NCBI GenBank assembly: GCA_012103035.1
Contig: JAAVLL010000001.1
Location: 1,524,501-1,588,500 of the forward strand
Length of the DNA: 64,000 nucleotides
Direction: 5' to 3'
Source of the DNA: Brucella oryzae
GTDB lineage: Bacteria; Pseudomonadota; Alphaproteobacteria; Rhizobiales; Rhizobiaceae
Below, one piece after another: positions 23,203 to 34,903 of this stretch. The stretch's first letter is position 1, and the number at the start of each line of letters is the position of its first letter. A program made the position numbers and the translations under genes. The notes under the pieces are model-generated. The model made no database searches and was not told the DNA's origin. It saw only the letters and a program-made list of their open reading frames with translations.

Positions 23203-23332
23203 TGCCAATCACAAAAACGCCCTATTTTTGACAGGCGTTCGCCGCAAAATCGGTGGTGAAATACGCACATCACCACCGATTTTAGCGTAAAAGACGGCAA
23301 AACGGGCTCGCCCGCGTTTTGCCTTAATTATC

Positions 23333-26300
23333 TCAAACCAGCTCCACGTCCACGACGCCCTGAATGGATTTCATGGCACTGGCGATCTGCGGGCTGACGC
23401 GATAGCGATGCGGCAGCTCGATCTCGACTTCCCGCTGGCCGTTATCCTTGATGATGATGAAACTCACCTGCCCGTCACCGCGCGTGTTGAAATGCGGGGC
23501 GATATGCCGAACCGCATCGGCGGAGCGCAGGTAAAGCCGCAACGCCTTCTGCATGCGGCAGGCTTCGTCTTCAAGCGACTGCACCGTCTGGATGCGCAAG
23601 CCGATACCTTCCGGGCGATTTTCCGCCTGAACCGTGATTACCACCGACTTGCCGCTTTCCAGAAGATCACGATATTGCGCGAGCCCCTCAGAAAACAGGA
23701 CCGCTTCGAACTGCCCGCTGGCATCGGACAATTGCACAATACCCATCTTGTTGCCGGTGCGGGTCTTGCGTTCCTGCCGAGCGGTCACGGTTCCCGCCAG
23801 ACGACCGGCATTGGCGCCGCGTTTCACGGCTGCGGAAAAATCCGCCCAGCTCTGAACACGCATGCGGTTCAGCACATCACGATATTCATCAAGGGGATGG
23901 GCTGAAAGATAGAAGCCGACCGCCTGAAACTCGCGGTGCAGCATTTCCGATGGCAGCCAGGAGCCGCCTGCGGCAGGATAAGCGTTTCCTTCGGAGCGCC
24001 TGACAGGCCGAAAATATCGGACTGGCCGCTTGCGGCATTTTCCTGCGTGCGCTGGGCAAAGCCCATGATGCGGTCCATGCCTGCGCTCATGGCCGGGCGC
24101 TCGCGACCGAAACAATCCATCGCCCCGGCATTGATGAGACTTTCCAGCACGCGCCGGTTGACGATGCGCGGATCGACCCGCTCGCAAAAATCCTCAAGGC
24201 TTTCAAAAGGCTTCTCGGCACGCACCTCGACAATATGATCGACCGCCGCCTCGCCCACGCCCTTGATGGCGGCAAGCGAATAGAAAATCTGCTTTTCGCC
24301 CACTTCAAACGGACGGAAGGACGTCATCACCGAAGGCGGCACGACCTCGATGCCCAGACGGTTCGCCTCGCGGCGGAAATCGTTGAGCTTGTCGGTGTTC
24401 GACATATCGTAGGTCATCGACGCGGCGATGAACTCGACCGGATAATGCGCCTTCATATAGGCCGTCTGGTAGGAGACGATGGCATAGGCGGCGGCGTGCG
24501 ACTTGTTGAAGCCGTAGTCGGCGAACTTGGCCAGCAGGTCGAAGATCATATTGGCCTGTGCCTTGTCGACACCGCCCTCGATCGCGCCATCCACGAAACG
24601 GACACGCTGCTTGTCCATTTCCTCGCGGATCTTCTTGCCCATGGCGCGGCGCAAAAGGTCAGCTTCACCGAGCGAATAGCCCGAAAGCACCTGCGCGATC
24701 TGCATCACCTGTTCCTGATAGACGATAACGCCCTGCGTTTCCTTGATCAGGTGATCGATTTTCGGGTGAATGGAGGCGATCTCCTCCTCACCATTCTTGC
24801 GCGCATTATAGGTCGGGATGTTCTCCATCGGACCGGGGCGATAAAGCGCCACAAGCGCGATGATATCCTCAATCCGGTCCGGGCGCATGCCGAGAAGCGC
24901 CTTGCGCATACCGGCACTTTCAACCTGGAACACGCCGACGGTTTCGCCGCGCGACAGCATTTCATAGGTCAGCGGATCATCGAGCGGTATATGAGACAGA
25001 TCGATGTCGATGCCCTTGCGCGCCACCAGTTTGACCGCCGTTTCAAGAACAGTCAGCGTCTTGAGGCCAAGAAAGTCGAACTTGACCAGCCCCGCCTGCT
25101 CAACCCATTTCATGTTGAACTGGGTGACCGGCATGTCGGAACGCGGATCGCGATACATCGGCACCAGTTCCGACAGCGGACGGTCACCGATCACGATGCC
25201 GGCGGCATGGGTCGAGGCGTGGCGGTAAAGCCCTTCGAGCTTGAGCGCCATGTCGAGGAGGCGACCGACGACCGGCTCCTTTTCGCGCTCCTCATTGATC
25301 TTCGGCTCGGTTTCGATGGCCTGCGCCAATGATACCGGGTTGGCCGGGTTCTGCGGCACCAGTTTGCAGAGACGATCAACCTGTCCGTAAGGCATTTCCA
25401 GAACGCGACCGACATCGCGCAACACGGCGCGCGCCTGCAGGGTTCCGAAAGTGATGATCTGTGCGACCTGATCGCGCCCGTACTTTCCTGCACATAGCGG
25501 ATCACCTCTTCACGGCGATCCTGACAGAAATCGATATCGAAATCGGGCATCGAGACGCGATCCGGGTTGAGGAAGCGTTCGAAAAGCAGAGAGAATCGCA
25601 ACGGATCGACGTCGGTGATGGTAAGCGCATAGGCGACGAGAGAACCGGCACCGGAACCGCGGCCCGGCCCGACCGGAATGCCATGGGCCTTCGCCCATTT
25701 GATAAAGTCCGCAACGATCAGGAAGTAACCTGGGAATTTCATGCGGGTGATGATGCCGATCTCATATTCGAGCCGTTCGGCATATTGTTCCGTCGTATAG
25801 CCTTCTGCGAGACCTGCTGTCTCAAGCCGCATCTTCAGGCCGTCACGGGCCTGGCGCGCCAGCTCGTCGGCCTCTGCCTGAACGGCCGCCTCCGGATCAT
25901 CGGATTCCCGGTAAACCGCGGCAGGATCGGCTTGCGGGTCTGCGTGTACCAGCTGCAACGCTCTGCAATTTCGACCGTGTTGTCGAGCGCTTCCGGCAGA
26001 TCGGCAAAAGTGCGGTCATTTCCGCACGGCTTTTCAGATGATGGTCCGGCGTCAGACGGCGACGATCATCGTTTGAGAGAATCTGGCCTTCCGCAATGGC
26101 CAGAAGTGCGTCATGAGCCTCGAAGTCTTCCGCCTTGAGAAAGAAAGCCTCGTTGGTGGCCACCAAAGGCAGATCCATCTCATAGGCAAGCGCAACCGTC
26201 TTTGCTTCAAGCATGCGGTCGTAGCCTGCCTGACGCTGCAACTCGACATAAAGCCGGTCGCCAAAGGCTTCCCGCAGGAAAGCAAGCCGCGCCTGTGCCC

Positions 26301-26820
26301 TGTCGGGACGGTCGGCAGCAAAAGCGCGCCCGATTGGTCCCAGTGCACCGCCGGAAAGAACAATGACATCTTTCGACAATGGCGGTAGCCAGTCCGCTTC
26401 GACATGCACCGGATCACCTGCCGGTGTTTCCAGAAACGCGCGGCTGACGAGCCGCACAATATTCGCATAGCCCACTTCCGTTGCCGCGAGCAGCACGATT
26501 GGAGCAAGGTCCAGCACAGTCCTGCGATTGACGCTGCGGCCATTATCATTGTGATCGCCGAAGGCAACATCGAGCTGACAGCCGATAATGGGTTGCAAAC
26601 CGTCTTTCGATGCCTTCTGCGCAAATTCGAGCGCACCGAACAGATTGTTGGTGTCGGTGACCGCGATAGCCGGCGCCTCGTCGGCAATCGCCTGTTTGAT
26701 GATCTTGCCGAGCGGCAATGCGCCTTCCAGCAAGGAATAGGCCGAGTGTACCCGCAGATGCACAAAACGTGGCGCCAAAGCACCGTCTTTTGCTGCATTG
26801 CCTGCTGCCGCATCACTCAT
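23333..26820 (-). CDS. dnaE: DNA polymerase III subunit alpha, frameshifted
   Basis: Replicative polymerase catalytic subunit, about 1165 residues. N-terminal PHP domain ([34 protein letters not shown]), polymerase palm with [13 protein letters not shown] holding two catalytic aspartates, helix-hairpin-helix region ([14 protein letters not shown]), OB fold ([25 protein letters not shown]) and a C-terminal tail ending [10 protein letters not shown]. Start MSDAAAGN at 26820 preferred over an in-frame ATG at 26862. Shifts lie near 26010, 25475 and 23960. The gene is essential, so these are errors. Confidence 0.95.
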
Positions 26821-27186
26821 TCCATAGACCCCGATCATCTGCCGAGCCGCCCGGATGGACATACATCCGGCGCTCTAAATCCATGCATCCGGCCCTGCGA
26901 AAATCGTTTCCGATCTTCGCCGATGCCGAAGCCGCCTGATAGCACATTGCTCCAGTGATGGACCACATTGTCCATCGCGGCTGGCGACTCTGTCGCCCGA
27001 TAATGTCAGTTTCGGGGAATGACGCAGCGATGTCCAGCGGGACTATCGCTACCTTGCGACGGGTTCACAGGAACCCGCAGAGCATTTCCAGTTTTTCCGG
27101 AGTTTCTGGCAATGCTCTATCTCTTCATCACATGTCCCGGTGCTCAAGAACGGTTTCCCGCTTCTGGCAGACATGCTCTATTTCCT
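26821..27186. other. Gene-free stretch upstream of dnaE
   Basis: About 366 bases. It must contain the dnaE promoter on the minus strand; I find no supported gene, hairpin or repeat in it. Confidence 0.5.
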
Positions 27187-27273
27187 TCAAATAGCGCTCA
27201 CCCAGATGGCGAAAGTTGCGATGAACAGGCTGATCGAGATGAAAGACAGAATGTCGTAGACAAGATCGGTCAT
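27187..27273 (-). CDS. 28-residue single-span membrane peptide
   Basis: Short frame reading MTDLVYDILSFISISL then FIATFAIWVSAI, one hydrophobic helix after a short acidic start. GAGGAG lies eight bases before the ATG. Size and layout are those of accessory membrane peptides such as KdpF or CydX, but it matches neither by sequence and has no transporter or oxidase gene next to it; it sits between lolD and dnaE on the same strand. Function unknown. Confidence 0.55.
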   Translation of the reverse strand: MTDLVYDILSFISISLFIATFAIWVSAI

Positions 27274-27446
27274 TTGGAAAACTCCTCTGTGTTCACGTAT
27301 GTTTATTTTTGTTCTATTTTTGTTCCAAAGTCAACACCCGTTCTACAACGGCATTCATTTTAGGGTTTACGAATAGTGAATACACAACCGGCGGCAGGAG
27401 CCGGGAAGCAAACGGCAGCTTCTGCCGGTGTCCGCACCTCGCCCTT

Positions 27447-27480
27447 CGAGACGCCGCCTGCGACGGCTCCTCAGGATGAA
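27447..27480. repeat. Short GC-rich intergenic repeat element
   Basis: The segment CCCTTCGAGACGCCGCC-TGCGACGGCTCCTCAGGATGA is of the kind repeated many times between genes in Rhizobiales (CTTCGAGACG...CTCCTCAGGATGA). It lies downstream of lolD. Only one copy is present in this window, so the call rests on memory of the pattern. Confidence 0.4.
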
Positions 27481-27501
27481 GTGCTACCGTGATCCGGAAA
27501 C

Positions 27502-28185
27502 TTAAAGATCGACGACCTTGCCGTCCTTCAACGTCACGCGCCGGTCCATGCGGCGGGCAAGTTCATGATTGTGGGTCGCGATCAGGGCCGCAAGCCCCGA
27601 CTGACGTACGAGGGCCTCCAGAGCGCCGAAGACGTAAGACGATGTCGTCGGGTCGAGATTGCCGGTCGGTTCATCCGCCAGAAGAACGAGCGGCGCGTTG
27701 GCAACGGCGCGGGCAATGGCGACGCGCTGTTGCTCGCCGCCGGAAAGTTCCGACGGGCGATGGGACGCGCGCTTGCCGATCTTCATATATTCCAGAAGCT
27801 GCTGCGCGCGCTCCGCCGCGGCCTTCTTGGACAGGCCGCGGATCATCTGCGGCATCATCACATTTTCCAGCGCGGAAAATTCCGGCAGGAGATGATGGAA
27901 CTGATAGACGAAACCGACATCGTTGCGGCGGACCGCCGTGCGCTCGTCATCGGACAATTTGCTGCAGGAACGCCCATCGAGAAAAACGTCCCCATTGTCG
28001 GGACGCTCAAGCAGGCCTGCCGTGTGCAGCAATGTCGACTTGCCCGCGCCGGATGGCGCAACAAGCGCAACCATTTCGCCACGGCGAAGCGTGAAATCGG
28101 CATCCTTCAGAATGACCAGTTCGCGGTCGGCTTCCTTATAGGCGCGGCCGACCCGCTCCAGCCGCATGATGATTTCAGCCGCCAT
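27502..28185 (-). CDS. lolD: Lipoprotein-releasing ABC transporter ATP-binding protein LolD
   Basis: Intact, 227 residues. ATPase of the LolCDE machine that extracts lipoproteins from the inner membrane for LolA. Walker [10 protein letters not shown] at about residue 45, Q-loop [18 protein letters not shown], signature [14 protein letters not shown], Walker [14 protein letters not shown] and H-loop THNHELA. The start codon abuts the lolC stop, so the two are translated as a pair. Confidence 0.93.
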   Translation of the reverse strand: MAAEIIMRLERVGRAYKEADRELVILKDADFTLRRGEMVALVAPSGAGKSTLLHTAGLLERPDNGDVFLDGRSCSKLSDDERTAVRRNDVGFVYQFHHLLPEFSALENVMMPQMIRGLSKKAAAERAQQLLEYMKIGKRASHRPSELSGGEQQRVAIARAVANAPLVLLADEPTGNLDPTTSSYVFGALEALVRQSGLAALIATHNHELARRMDRRVTLKDGKVVDL

Positions 28186-29497
28186 TTATTCGTACCTCAA
28201 TGCTTCAACCGGATCGAGCTTGGCAGCGCGCCAGGCTGGAAAAATGGTGGCAATGAATGAAAGCACCAGAGCCATGACGATAACGGAAATCGTTTCACCG
28301 GGGTCCATCTTCGCAGGCAACTGGCTCAGGAAATAAAGTTCCGGATTGAACAGTGTCGTGCCCGAGAGCCACGAGAAGAACTCCCGCAGGCGCTCGACAT
28401 TGAGGCAGACGACAACACCCAGAACAACACCGGCTACCGTGCCGGTGACGCCGATGGCGGCGCCCGTCATCAGGAATATGCGCATCACCGCGCCACGGGT
28501 TGCGCCCATTGTTCGCAGGATTGCGATATCGTGCCCCTTGTCCTTCACCAGCATGATAAGGCCGGAAATGATGTTCAGCGCCGCAACGAGCACGATCAGC
28601 GTCAGGATCATGAACATGACATTGCGCTCGACTTCCAGCGCCGAGAAGAAAGTCTGGTTGCGCTGGCGCCAGTCGACAAGCGAGCTGGCGACCCGCCGCC
28701 TCTTCCACCGGCGCGCGCATCGCGTCCACCTTGTCGGGATTATCGACAAAGATTTCAAGCGATTGCACCTTGCCTTCCTGATTGAAGAAGAGCTGCGCCT
28801 CGGACAGCGGCATCATCACAATGGAACTATCATATTCCGACATGCCGATCTCGAAGATCGCCACAACAGGATAAGCTTTCACACGCGGATTGACGCCAAA
28901 CGGCGTCACATCGCCATCCGGCGAAATCACCCGCAACGTATCGCCGATGGAAAGGCCGAGATTTTCCGCCATGCGGGTGCCGATGGCAACACCGCCACTC
29001 TGGTCAAAACCTTTCAGCGTACCCTGACGGATATTGCCGGAAACAAGCTTGAGCTTGTCGAGATCCTCTTCACGGAGACCGCGCACCAATGCACCCGTTC
29101 CAGCGCCGATATTCCCTGAACAAGCGCCTGCCCTTCCACCACGGGAATGGCGAACTTGATGCCCGAAATACCGTCGATCCGCTTGATAAGGCTGGCATAA
29201 TCATCCAGCGGACGATCAATCGGCTGCATGATGAGATGGCCGTTTATGCCAAGAATTCGGGTCAAAAGCTCGGCACGGAAGCCGTTCATCACCGCCATCA
29301 CGATGATGAGGGTCGCCACGCCCAGCATGATGCCGGTGAACGAAAAACCGGCAATGACCGAGATAAAGTCTCGCGGCGGCGCGCTCGCAGATATCGCCAT
29401 GCGATCATCCGTTCGAAAGCCGAGAATGGACCGGACTTCGGTGCCTTTTGGGCTACCTTTCCTGGTCCCCGGGTTTTGCTGCCGCCGCGTTGCTCAT
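28186..29497 (-). CDS. lolC: Lipoprotein-releasing ABC transporter permease LolC/E, frameshifted
   Basis: Inner-membrane subunit with four membrane helices and a large periplasmic domain after the first. N-terminus [18 protein letters not shown], first helix [26 protein letters not shown], LolC-type loop [12 protein letters not shown]; the last three helices lie at 28195-28640. Shifts near 29445, 29365, 29095 and 28690. Restored start is ATG 29497, whose first bases overlap the proS stop (ATGA). About 436 residues. One permease gene probably serves as both LolC and LolE. Confidence 0.9.
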
Positions 29498-30820
29498 GCT
29501 TCTGCCGTCAACAGGTTGATTGCGGCTTCAACGCTCAGATTCTGGCGCTCACCGGTCTTGCGATCCTTGATCTCGACTTCACCGGCAGCGACGCCGCGCG
29601 GGCCGACAATCACCTGCGTCGGCAGACCGATCAGGTCCATCGTGGCGAATTTCGCGCCCGGACGGTCATCCGTGTCGTCGAGCAGCGGGTCGACGCCTGC
29701 ATTGGTCAGCGCCTCATAGAGCTTTTCGCTGACAGCATCGCAGCCCTCGTCGCCCGGCTTCATATTGACGATACCGGCACCGAACGGCGCAATGGCCTTC
29801 GGCCAGATGATGCCTGCATCGTCGTGGAAAGCTTCGATGGCTGCCGCGACGAGGCGCGACGGGCCGATGCCGTAGGAACCCATGGAAACCAGATGTTCCT
29901 TGCCGTCCGGACCCTGCACTTTCGCGCCCATCGGTTCGGAATATTTCGTGCCGAAATGGAAGATGTGGCCGACTTCGATGCCGCGTGCCGAAACCTGATC
30001 CTCCGGCTTGACCTTGGCCCAGTCGGCCTCGTCGTGCATTTCGTCGGTCGCCGCATAAGGCGTTGTCCAGCGCTTGACGATATCGGTCACTGCGCATCGT
30101 TGCGGAAATCGGTGTCCGCACCCGGCACGGCGAGATCAAGATAGGCCTTGTCGCAGAAAACCTGGCTTTCACCGGTTTCAGCCAGAATGATGAATTCGTG
30201 GGAAAGGTCGCCGCCGATCGGGCCGGTGTCGGCGCGCATCGGGATCGCCTGCAGGCCAACCCGCGCAAAAGTGCGCAGATAGGACACGAACATGCGGTAG
30301 TAAGCCATTTTCGCGCCCTCATAGTCGAGGTCGAACGAATAGGCATCCTTCATCAGGAACTCACGCGAACGCATCACGCCGAAACGCGGGCGCACTTCGT
30401 CGCGGAACTTCCACTGAATGTGATAGAGATTGAGCGGCAGGTCCTTGTAGGAGCGCACATAGGAGCGGAAAATATCGGTGACCATTTCCTCGTTGGTCGG
30501 ACCGAAGAGCATGTCGCGCTCCTGACGGTCCTGAATGCGCAGCATTTCCTTGCCATAGGCATCGTAGCGACCGCTTTCGCGCCACAGATCGGCGGACTGG
30601 ATGGTCGGCATCAGAATTTCATTGGCGCCCGCGCGGTTCTGCTCTTCGCGAATGATAGCGCAGACCTTGTTGAGAACCTTCAGACCGATCGGCAGCCAGG
30701 CATAAATGCCGGCTGACTGTTGACGGATCATACCCGAACGCAGCATCAGCCTGTGGGAGACGATTTCCGCCTCCTTGGGGTTTTCCTTCAGAATAGGCAA
30801 AAATACCGCGACAGACGCAT
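29494..30820 (-). CDS. proS: Prolyl-tRNA synthetase, frameshifted
   Basis: Class II synthetase of the short alphaproteobacterial type (about 442 residues, no inserted editing domain). [35 protein letters not shown], motif 2 [21 protein letters not shown], motif 3 [13 protein letters not shown], anticodon-binding domain to LLTAEA. The true start is ATG 30820 (MRLSRYFLPILKE); one T lost near 30803 hides it and creates a false longer N-terminus starting 30881. A second shift is near 30089. Stop overlaps the lolC start by four bases. Confidence 0.94.
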
Positions 30821-31100
30821 CGTAACCACCAATCAAGAGGGACTGCCTGACTGCTTCAAGAATCAGGCAAAAATTAAGCATATTCGTCGGTTTCTTACCG
30901 GGTTATACACCGGTTGGAAACCCGCATGAAAAGCTTTCGCGATAGCGGATTTCCCCATCCACAGCCATGAATGTCAGCCGAATGAACCAGAGACGTAAAA
31001 TGCGGCCTCCAGATTCACATTCAATTTCAATATATTACAGATATATCACCCTCAGTGAGGAAAATTTGCGAAAGAAATATGACGTCATAGAAGATTTTTC

Positions 31101-31280
31101 GTGACAAAAGCTGTGCAGTTCGCTATTTTTTCAGCATAAGAGCAACAACGGAATAAAACCGTTGGTTTCACGCGGTCAAAGTCTTGGGAGGATGGATCCA
31201 GGCGCGACTTCCGCAGCCGCCAGTCAAATGGAAACGGATCGAACGCGTATTTGATTAGCAAGGCGAAAGCCTTGCTTTTT
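31101..31280 (+). ncRNA. Candidate small RNA gene: promoter plus strong terminator, no reading frame
   Basis: GTGACA at 31101-31106, 17 bases, TATTTT at 31124-31129 look like a sigma-70 promoter with start near 31136. A classic terminator, AGCAAGGC-GAAA-GCCTTGCT followed by five T, ends at 31280. The 145 bases between have no plausible protein and include a CAACGG/CCGTTG stem-loop at the 5' end. I cannot match it to a known RNA family. Confidence 0.45.
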
Positions 31281-31424
31281 GCACTTCCAAAACCTCCATG
31301 ATTTTCGCATTTCCGCTATTTTATAGGCCGCAATAACACATTGATTTTGTGGGATTTATCGCAGTGCCCTCTGCGCATCCAAGTATTAAATTTCACTTAA
31401 GTATAAATCGATTTATTTGAAGAA

Positions 31425-31440
31425 CTTCGCATATGCGAAG
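31425..31440. promoter_or_regulatory. Perfect 16-base palindrome, possible protein-binding site
   Basis: CTTCGCAT-ATGCGAAG is a perfect palindrome in AT-rich DNA with no gene nearby on the plus strand; the nearest genes are proS (divergent side) and DUF1467 (its terminator side). Too short and symmetrical for a terminator; binding site is a guess. Confidence 0.35.
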
Positions 31441-31554
31441 GCATCACCGTCTTAAATGACGCCGGGTTGTGACACGTCGGAAATTCAATATGTTACGTGG
31501 ACAGGCTCAATATGCGGTACAACCTTTGATTGGCGCATCCACGTTTCTTTATAT

Positions 31555-31588
31555 AAAGAAAGGCTGCCTATTTTTAGGCAGCCTCTTT
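31555..31588 (-). terminator. Terminator of the rnj/mce/DUF1467 end
   Basis: Ten-base perfect arms AGGCTGCCTA and TAGGCAGCCT with a TTTT loop; on the minus strand it is followed by TTCTTT. It lies 25 bases past the DUF1467 stop. Confidence 0.85.
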
Positions 31589-31612
31589 AACCGAGCTGGG
31601 ATGGTGTAAAAT

Positions 31613-31880
31613 TCAGGTCAGGTCCGGAAAGAAATGCGGAATATCATCGAGGCCGAAACCGCTGACCTGCGTCAAATAATAATAGAGCAGGAAGATGAGC
31701 GTGGCGACAATGGTTGTCCGCAAAAGGCCCGTCCGATGCGCGGCTTGGCCGGAGCGCTGGCGACCGTGCCCAGCGTCACTTCATTTTCTTCGGCCTGCGT
31801 ACGCAATCCAACCGGCAACAGCGCAAAAGCGTCGTCCACCAGATTATGAAATAAATCGCGATGCCTGAAACTAGCGACAT
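31613..31880 (-). CDS. DUF1467 family membrane protein, frameshifted
   Basis: MSLVSGIAIYFIIWWTTLF at the start forms the first membrane helix; after a shift near 31822 come EENEVTLGTV, PAKPRIGRAFLRTTIVATLIFLLYYY (second helix) and a tail ending HFFPDL. About 89 residues, two helices, the DUF1467 pattern of alphaproteobacteria, which is regularly next to methylmalonyl-CoA epimerase as here (2-base gap). Function unknown. Confidence 0.85.
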
Positions 31881-31882
31881 GA

Positions 31883-32284
31883 TTACACCTCTTCGAGTTC
31901 GATCAGTGTACCGTTGAAATCCTTGGGGTGCAAAACAACACCCGCTTGCCGTGAGCGCCGATCTTCGGCTCTCCATCTCCAAGGATACGCGCGCCTTCAG
32001 CCTTGAGACGGTCGCGGGCGGCAATTATGTCCGCAACCTCATAACAGAGGTGATGCATTCCGCCGGAGGGTTCTTTTCCAGAAAGGTCGCGATGGGAGAC
32101 CCTCGCCCAACGGTTCCAGCAATTCGATTTTGGTGTTGCCGACGTCGATGAAAACCACGGTGACGCCATGTTCGGGCAGTGCTTGCGGCTCAGTAACCTT
32201 CGCCCCGAGCTTACCGCGATAAAGCGCTGCTGCGGCATCAATATCCGGAACGGCAATCGCCACGTGGTTCAAGCGTTCGAGCAT
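31883..32284 (-). CDS. mce: Methylmalonyl-CoA epimerase, frameshifted
   Basis: Converts (S)- to (R)-methylmalonyl-CoA in propionate breakdown. VOC fold of about 134 residues: MLERLNHVAIAVPDID, KIELLEPLGEGSPI, GGMHHLCYEVADI, GKRVLFLHPKDF and LIELEEV; the metal ligands H, E, H and E are present. Shifts near 32100 and 31935. ATG 32284 is preceded by GGGAGGTGC. Cotranscribed with DUF1467 and probably rnj. Confidence 0.9.
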
Positions 32285-32348
32285 CAGCACCTCCCATGCC
32301 GGTCATCTTGCAATCTGTGTGATTACCGTACCCTATTCACGAATACGG

Positions 32349-33991
32349 TCACCACGGGCTTTTGCCCCACGCTTCATTTGCCGCAGCGCGGACTGCACGG
32401 CGAACGGACTCCCGCACCAGCTCGATATCCTTGCGGCGAACGCGCGGAATGCTGTCGATGGCCTCGATGGCTGCATCCAGCAGAATATCTTCCAACAGGT
32501 CGCCCTGCGCGTTTTCTTCCGGCACGCCGAAAGTCACGAGATCGGGCTCGTCGATGATCTTGTGTTCACGGTCCAGCAATACCGAAACGGCGACATGACC
32601 GACATAGGCGAGCTTGCGGCGCTCGACCATGCCGATTTCTTCCTCGTCACCGATCAGCTTGCCGTCCTTGTAGATGCGGCCAACCGGCGCTTCGTCGATA
32701 ATCTCGGCCTTGCCGGGCGCCAGACGCAGCATGTCGCCGTCACGCACCTGCGCAACCTGCCCGATGCCTTCCATCGCGCCAAGCGAGCCTTGGGCAACCA
32801 GATGAGCGGCTTCGCCATGCACCGGCACCAGAATTTGCGGGCGAACCCAGGAATACATGCGGCGCAATTCGCTGCGGCGCGGATGGCCCGACACATGCAC
32901 GAGCGCGTCTTCATCGCCGATGATCTTGATGCCGCGATCGATCAGGCGGTTCTTGATGTCGAGAATGGCCTTCTCATTGCCCGGAATGGCGCGCGATGAG
33001 TAGATGACCGTATCGCCAGCGGTGAGCGCGAGGCTGCGCATTTCGTCACGTGCCAGTTTTGCAAGCGCGCGCGGCTCGCCCTGACTGCCGGTGAGGATCA
33101 TCACCACGTTTTCGCGTGGAATATAGCCATAATCCTCTTCGCTGAGATATTCCGGCAGGCCTTCCATATAGCCAAGCTCGGTCGCAACGGAGATGGCGCG
33201 CTTCATCGAGCGACCGACCACCAGCACCTGACGGCCCGCATCGCGCGCCGCTTCGGTAATCGACCGGATACGACCGACATTGGAAGAGAAGTGGTGATGG
33301 CAACACGTCCGCGCGCATTTTCGATCAGTTCGCGCAGGCTTTCGCCCACCTGACGCTCCGATGGAGATTCCCCTCGCGCAGCGCATTGGTGGAATCGCAG
33401 ATCAGCGCCAGCACGCCCGCATCACCGAGGGCGCGAAAACGCGCCTCGTCGATAACGGGTCCAAGCGACGGTTCCGGGTCCATCTTCCAGTCGCCTGTGT
33501 GCACGACCGTACCGAGCGGTGTCGTAATGGCCAACGAAACCGGCTCGGGAATCGAGTGGGTTACGGCAACCGCTTCGACATTGAAGGGGCCGACTTCGAA
33601 TTTTTCGCCCGCCTTGTAGATCGTGATCGGAATCTCGGGCGCGCCGTCTTCCGACTGCCGCTTTGCTTCAAGCAGACCGGCAGTGAATGGCGTCGCATAG
33701 ACCGGAACCGAGGCGCGGCCACAGATCGAGCAAAGCACCGAAATGGTCTTCATGCGCATGGGTGATGACGATGCCGCGCAGATTGTGCTTTTCAGCTTCA
33801 AGATAGCGGATATCCGGCAGGATGAGATCAGCACCCGGCTGTTCCGGCCCCGCAAAGCTCACACCCATATCCACGACCAGCCATTCACGGTTATCCGCAG
33901 GACCGAAGCCATACATGGCCAAATTCATGCCGATTTCGCCTACGCCGCCGAGCGGCAGAAAGACGAGTTCCGTAGTATTGGATCGGGCCAT
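32349..33991 (-). CDS. rnj: Ribonuclease J, frameshifted
   Basis: Metallo-beta-lactamase/beta-CASP RNase that matures rRNA and degrades messengers with both endo- and 5'-exonuclease action. Zinc motif THAHEDHFGALL at about residue 70, HTGDWKMD, beta-CASP motifs SSNVGRIRSI, SQGEPRALAKLA and HVSGHPRRSEL, then PQILVPVHGEAAHLVAQ. Shifts near 33737, 33355 and 33290. About 558 residues, the usual size. AGAGGAAA precedes ATG 33991. Confidence 0.92.
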
Positions 33992-34082
33992 GAAATTTCC
34001 TCTGTGATTAGAGCGCGTTCTTGCGGCATCAACTGGACCTAAACTGGTCCTGTTGCAACCCCGGCAAGATGCAATAAAGCAA

Positions 34083-34879
34083 TTATTTGCGTATCGTAGC
34101 AGCAGTTCCGAAATAGACATCGCCAGCCGTTACCGCAACCCGTGAACCGTCGTCTTCGCAAATAACAAAGCGGCATGCTTCATCGATTGTCTCAAAACGA
34201 CCTTCGATAATGCGACCTTCGACCTGCATGGTGACATTCTGGCCGAGGCCATGGGCGCGCTTCAGCCAGCGCTTGCGAATATCGTCGAGACCGCGCCCTC
34301 GTTCCAGACGCGGTAATTGACCGACCAAGCATCCGACAAAGCTGCAAACAGGGTTTCGGCATCGCATTTGCTGCCGAGTGCCTGCAATGCGGTTGCCGGA
34401 TAAGGCAGATCATCTGGGAAAGCGACAACATTGGTGCCAATGCCGATGGCAACGGCAAACAGGTCCTTAGCCAGAATGGAAGATTCAAGCAGGATGCCGG
34501 TCAGTTTGGCGCCGTTGACCAGAACATCATTCGGCCATTTGAGGCCAATTGTCGGCGGCACGGCAGGCCCCGTTGCTGCGAATACGGCATCGAGCGCATC
34601 GGCAAGCGACAAGCCGGCAACGAAACCAAGCGTTGCCGCCGTCTTCATTTCATAGGATTCAACAAGAAGCAGCGTGGAGGCAAGATTGCCTTCCGGCGTG
34701 GACCAGGCACGGCCCCGCCGTCCACGGCCGCTTTCCTGCCTCTTCGTGACAAGCCAGAGCTTGCCCGGATCACCGCTCGCTGCCCTTTCCAGTGCAACCG
34801 CATTGGTGGAACCTACCGTCTCGAAACTTTCGAGACGGTAGCCATCATTTGCCGCGACAGGCGAAAGCGCAAAACTCAT
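34083..34879 (-). CDS. birA: Biotin--[acetyl-CoA-carboxylase] ligase, frameshifted
   Basis: Attaches biotin to carrier proteins. Catalytic domain: FETVGSTNAVALERA, RQESGRGRRGRAWSTPEGNLASTLLL with the biotinyl-AMP loop, GLKWPNDVLVNGAKLTGILLES. A short C-terminal SH3-like domain follows a shift near 34300 and ends VYFGTAATIRK. About 265 residues; no N-terminal DNA-binding domain, so it is not a repressor. It is the first gene after nuoN and belongs to the conserved nuo-birA-rnj order. Confidence 0.92.
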
Positions 34880-34903
34880 CTATGCTTCCGCCTTGTGCAT
34901 TGG

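Larger units (their letters stand above)
30821..31552. other. Large gene-poor intergenic region upstream of proS
   Basis: About 730 AT-rich bases with no supported protein gene. It holds the proS promoter, a possible small-RNA unit (31101-31280) and a perfect 16-base palindrome (31425-31440), described separately. Confidence 0.6.

Noticed and set aside
26955..27363. Plus-strand frames of 79 and 114 residues between dnaE and lolD
   Set aside because: Low-complexity serine and arginine-rich translations, no ribosome site, and they overlap the better supported minus-strand membrane peptide.
29714..30346. Second minus-strand frame of about 210 residues inside proS
   Set aside because: It overlaps the true proS frame throughout and has no domain likeness; it is a shadow.
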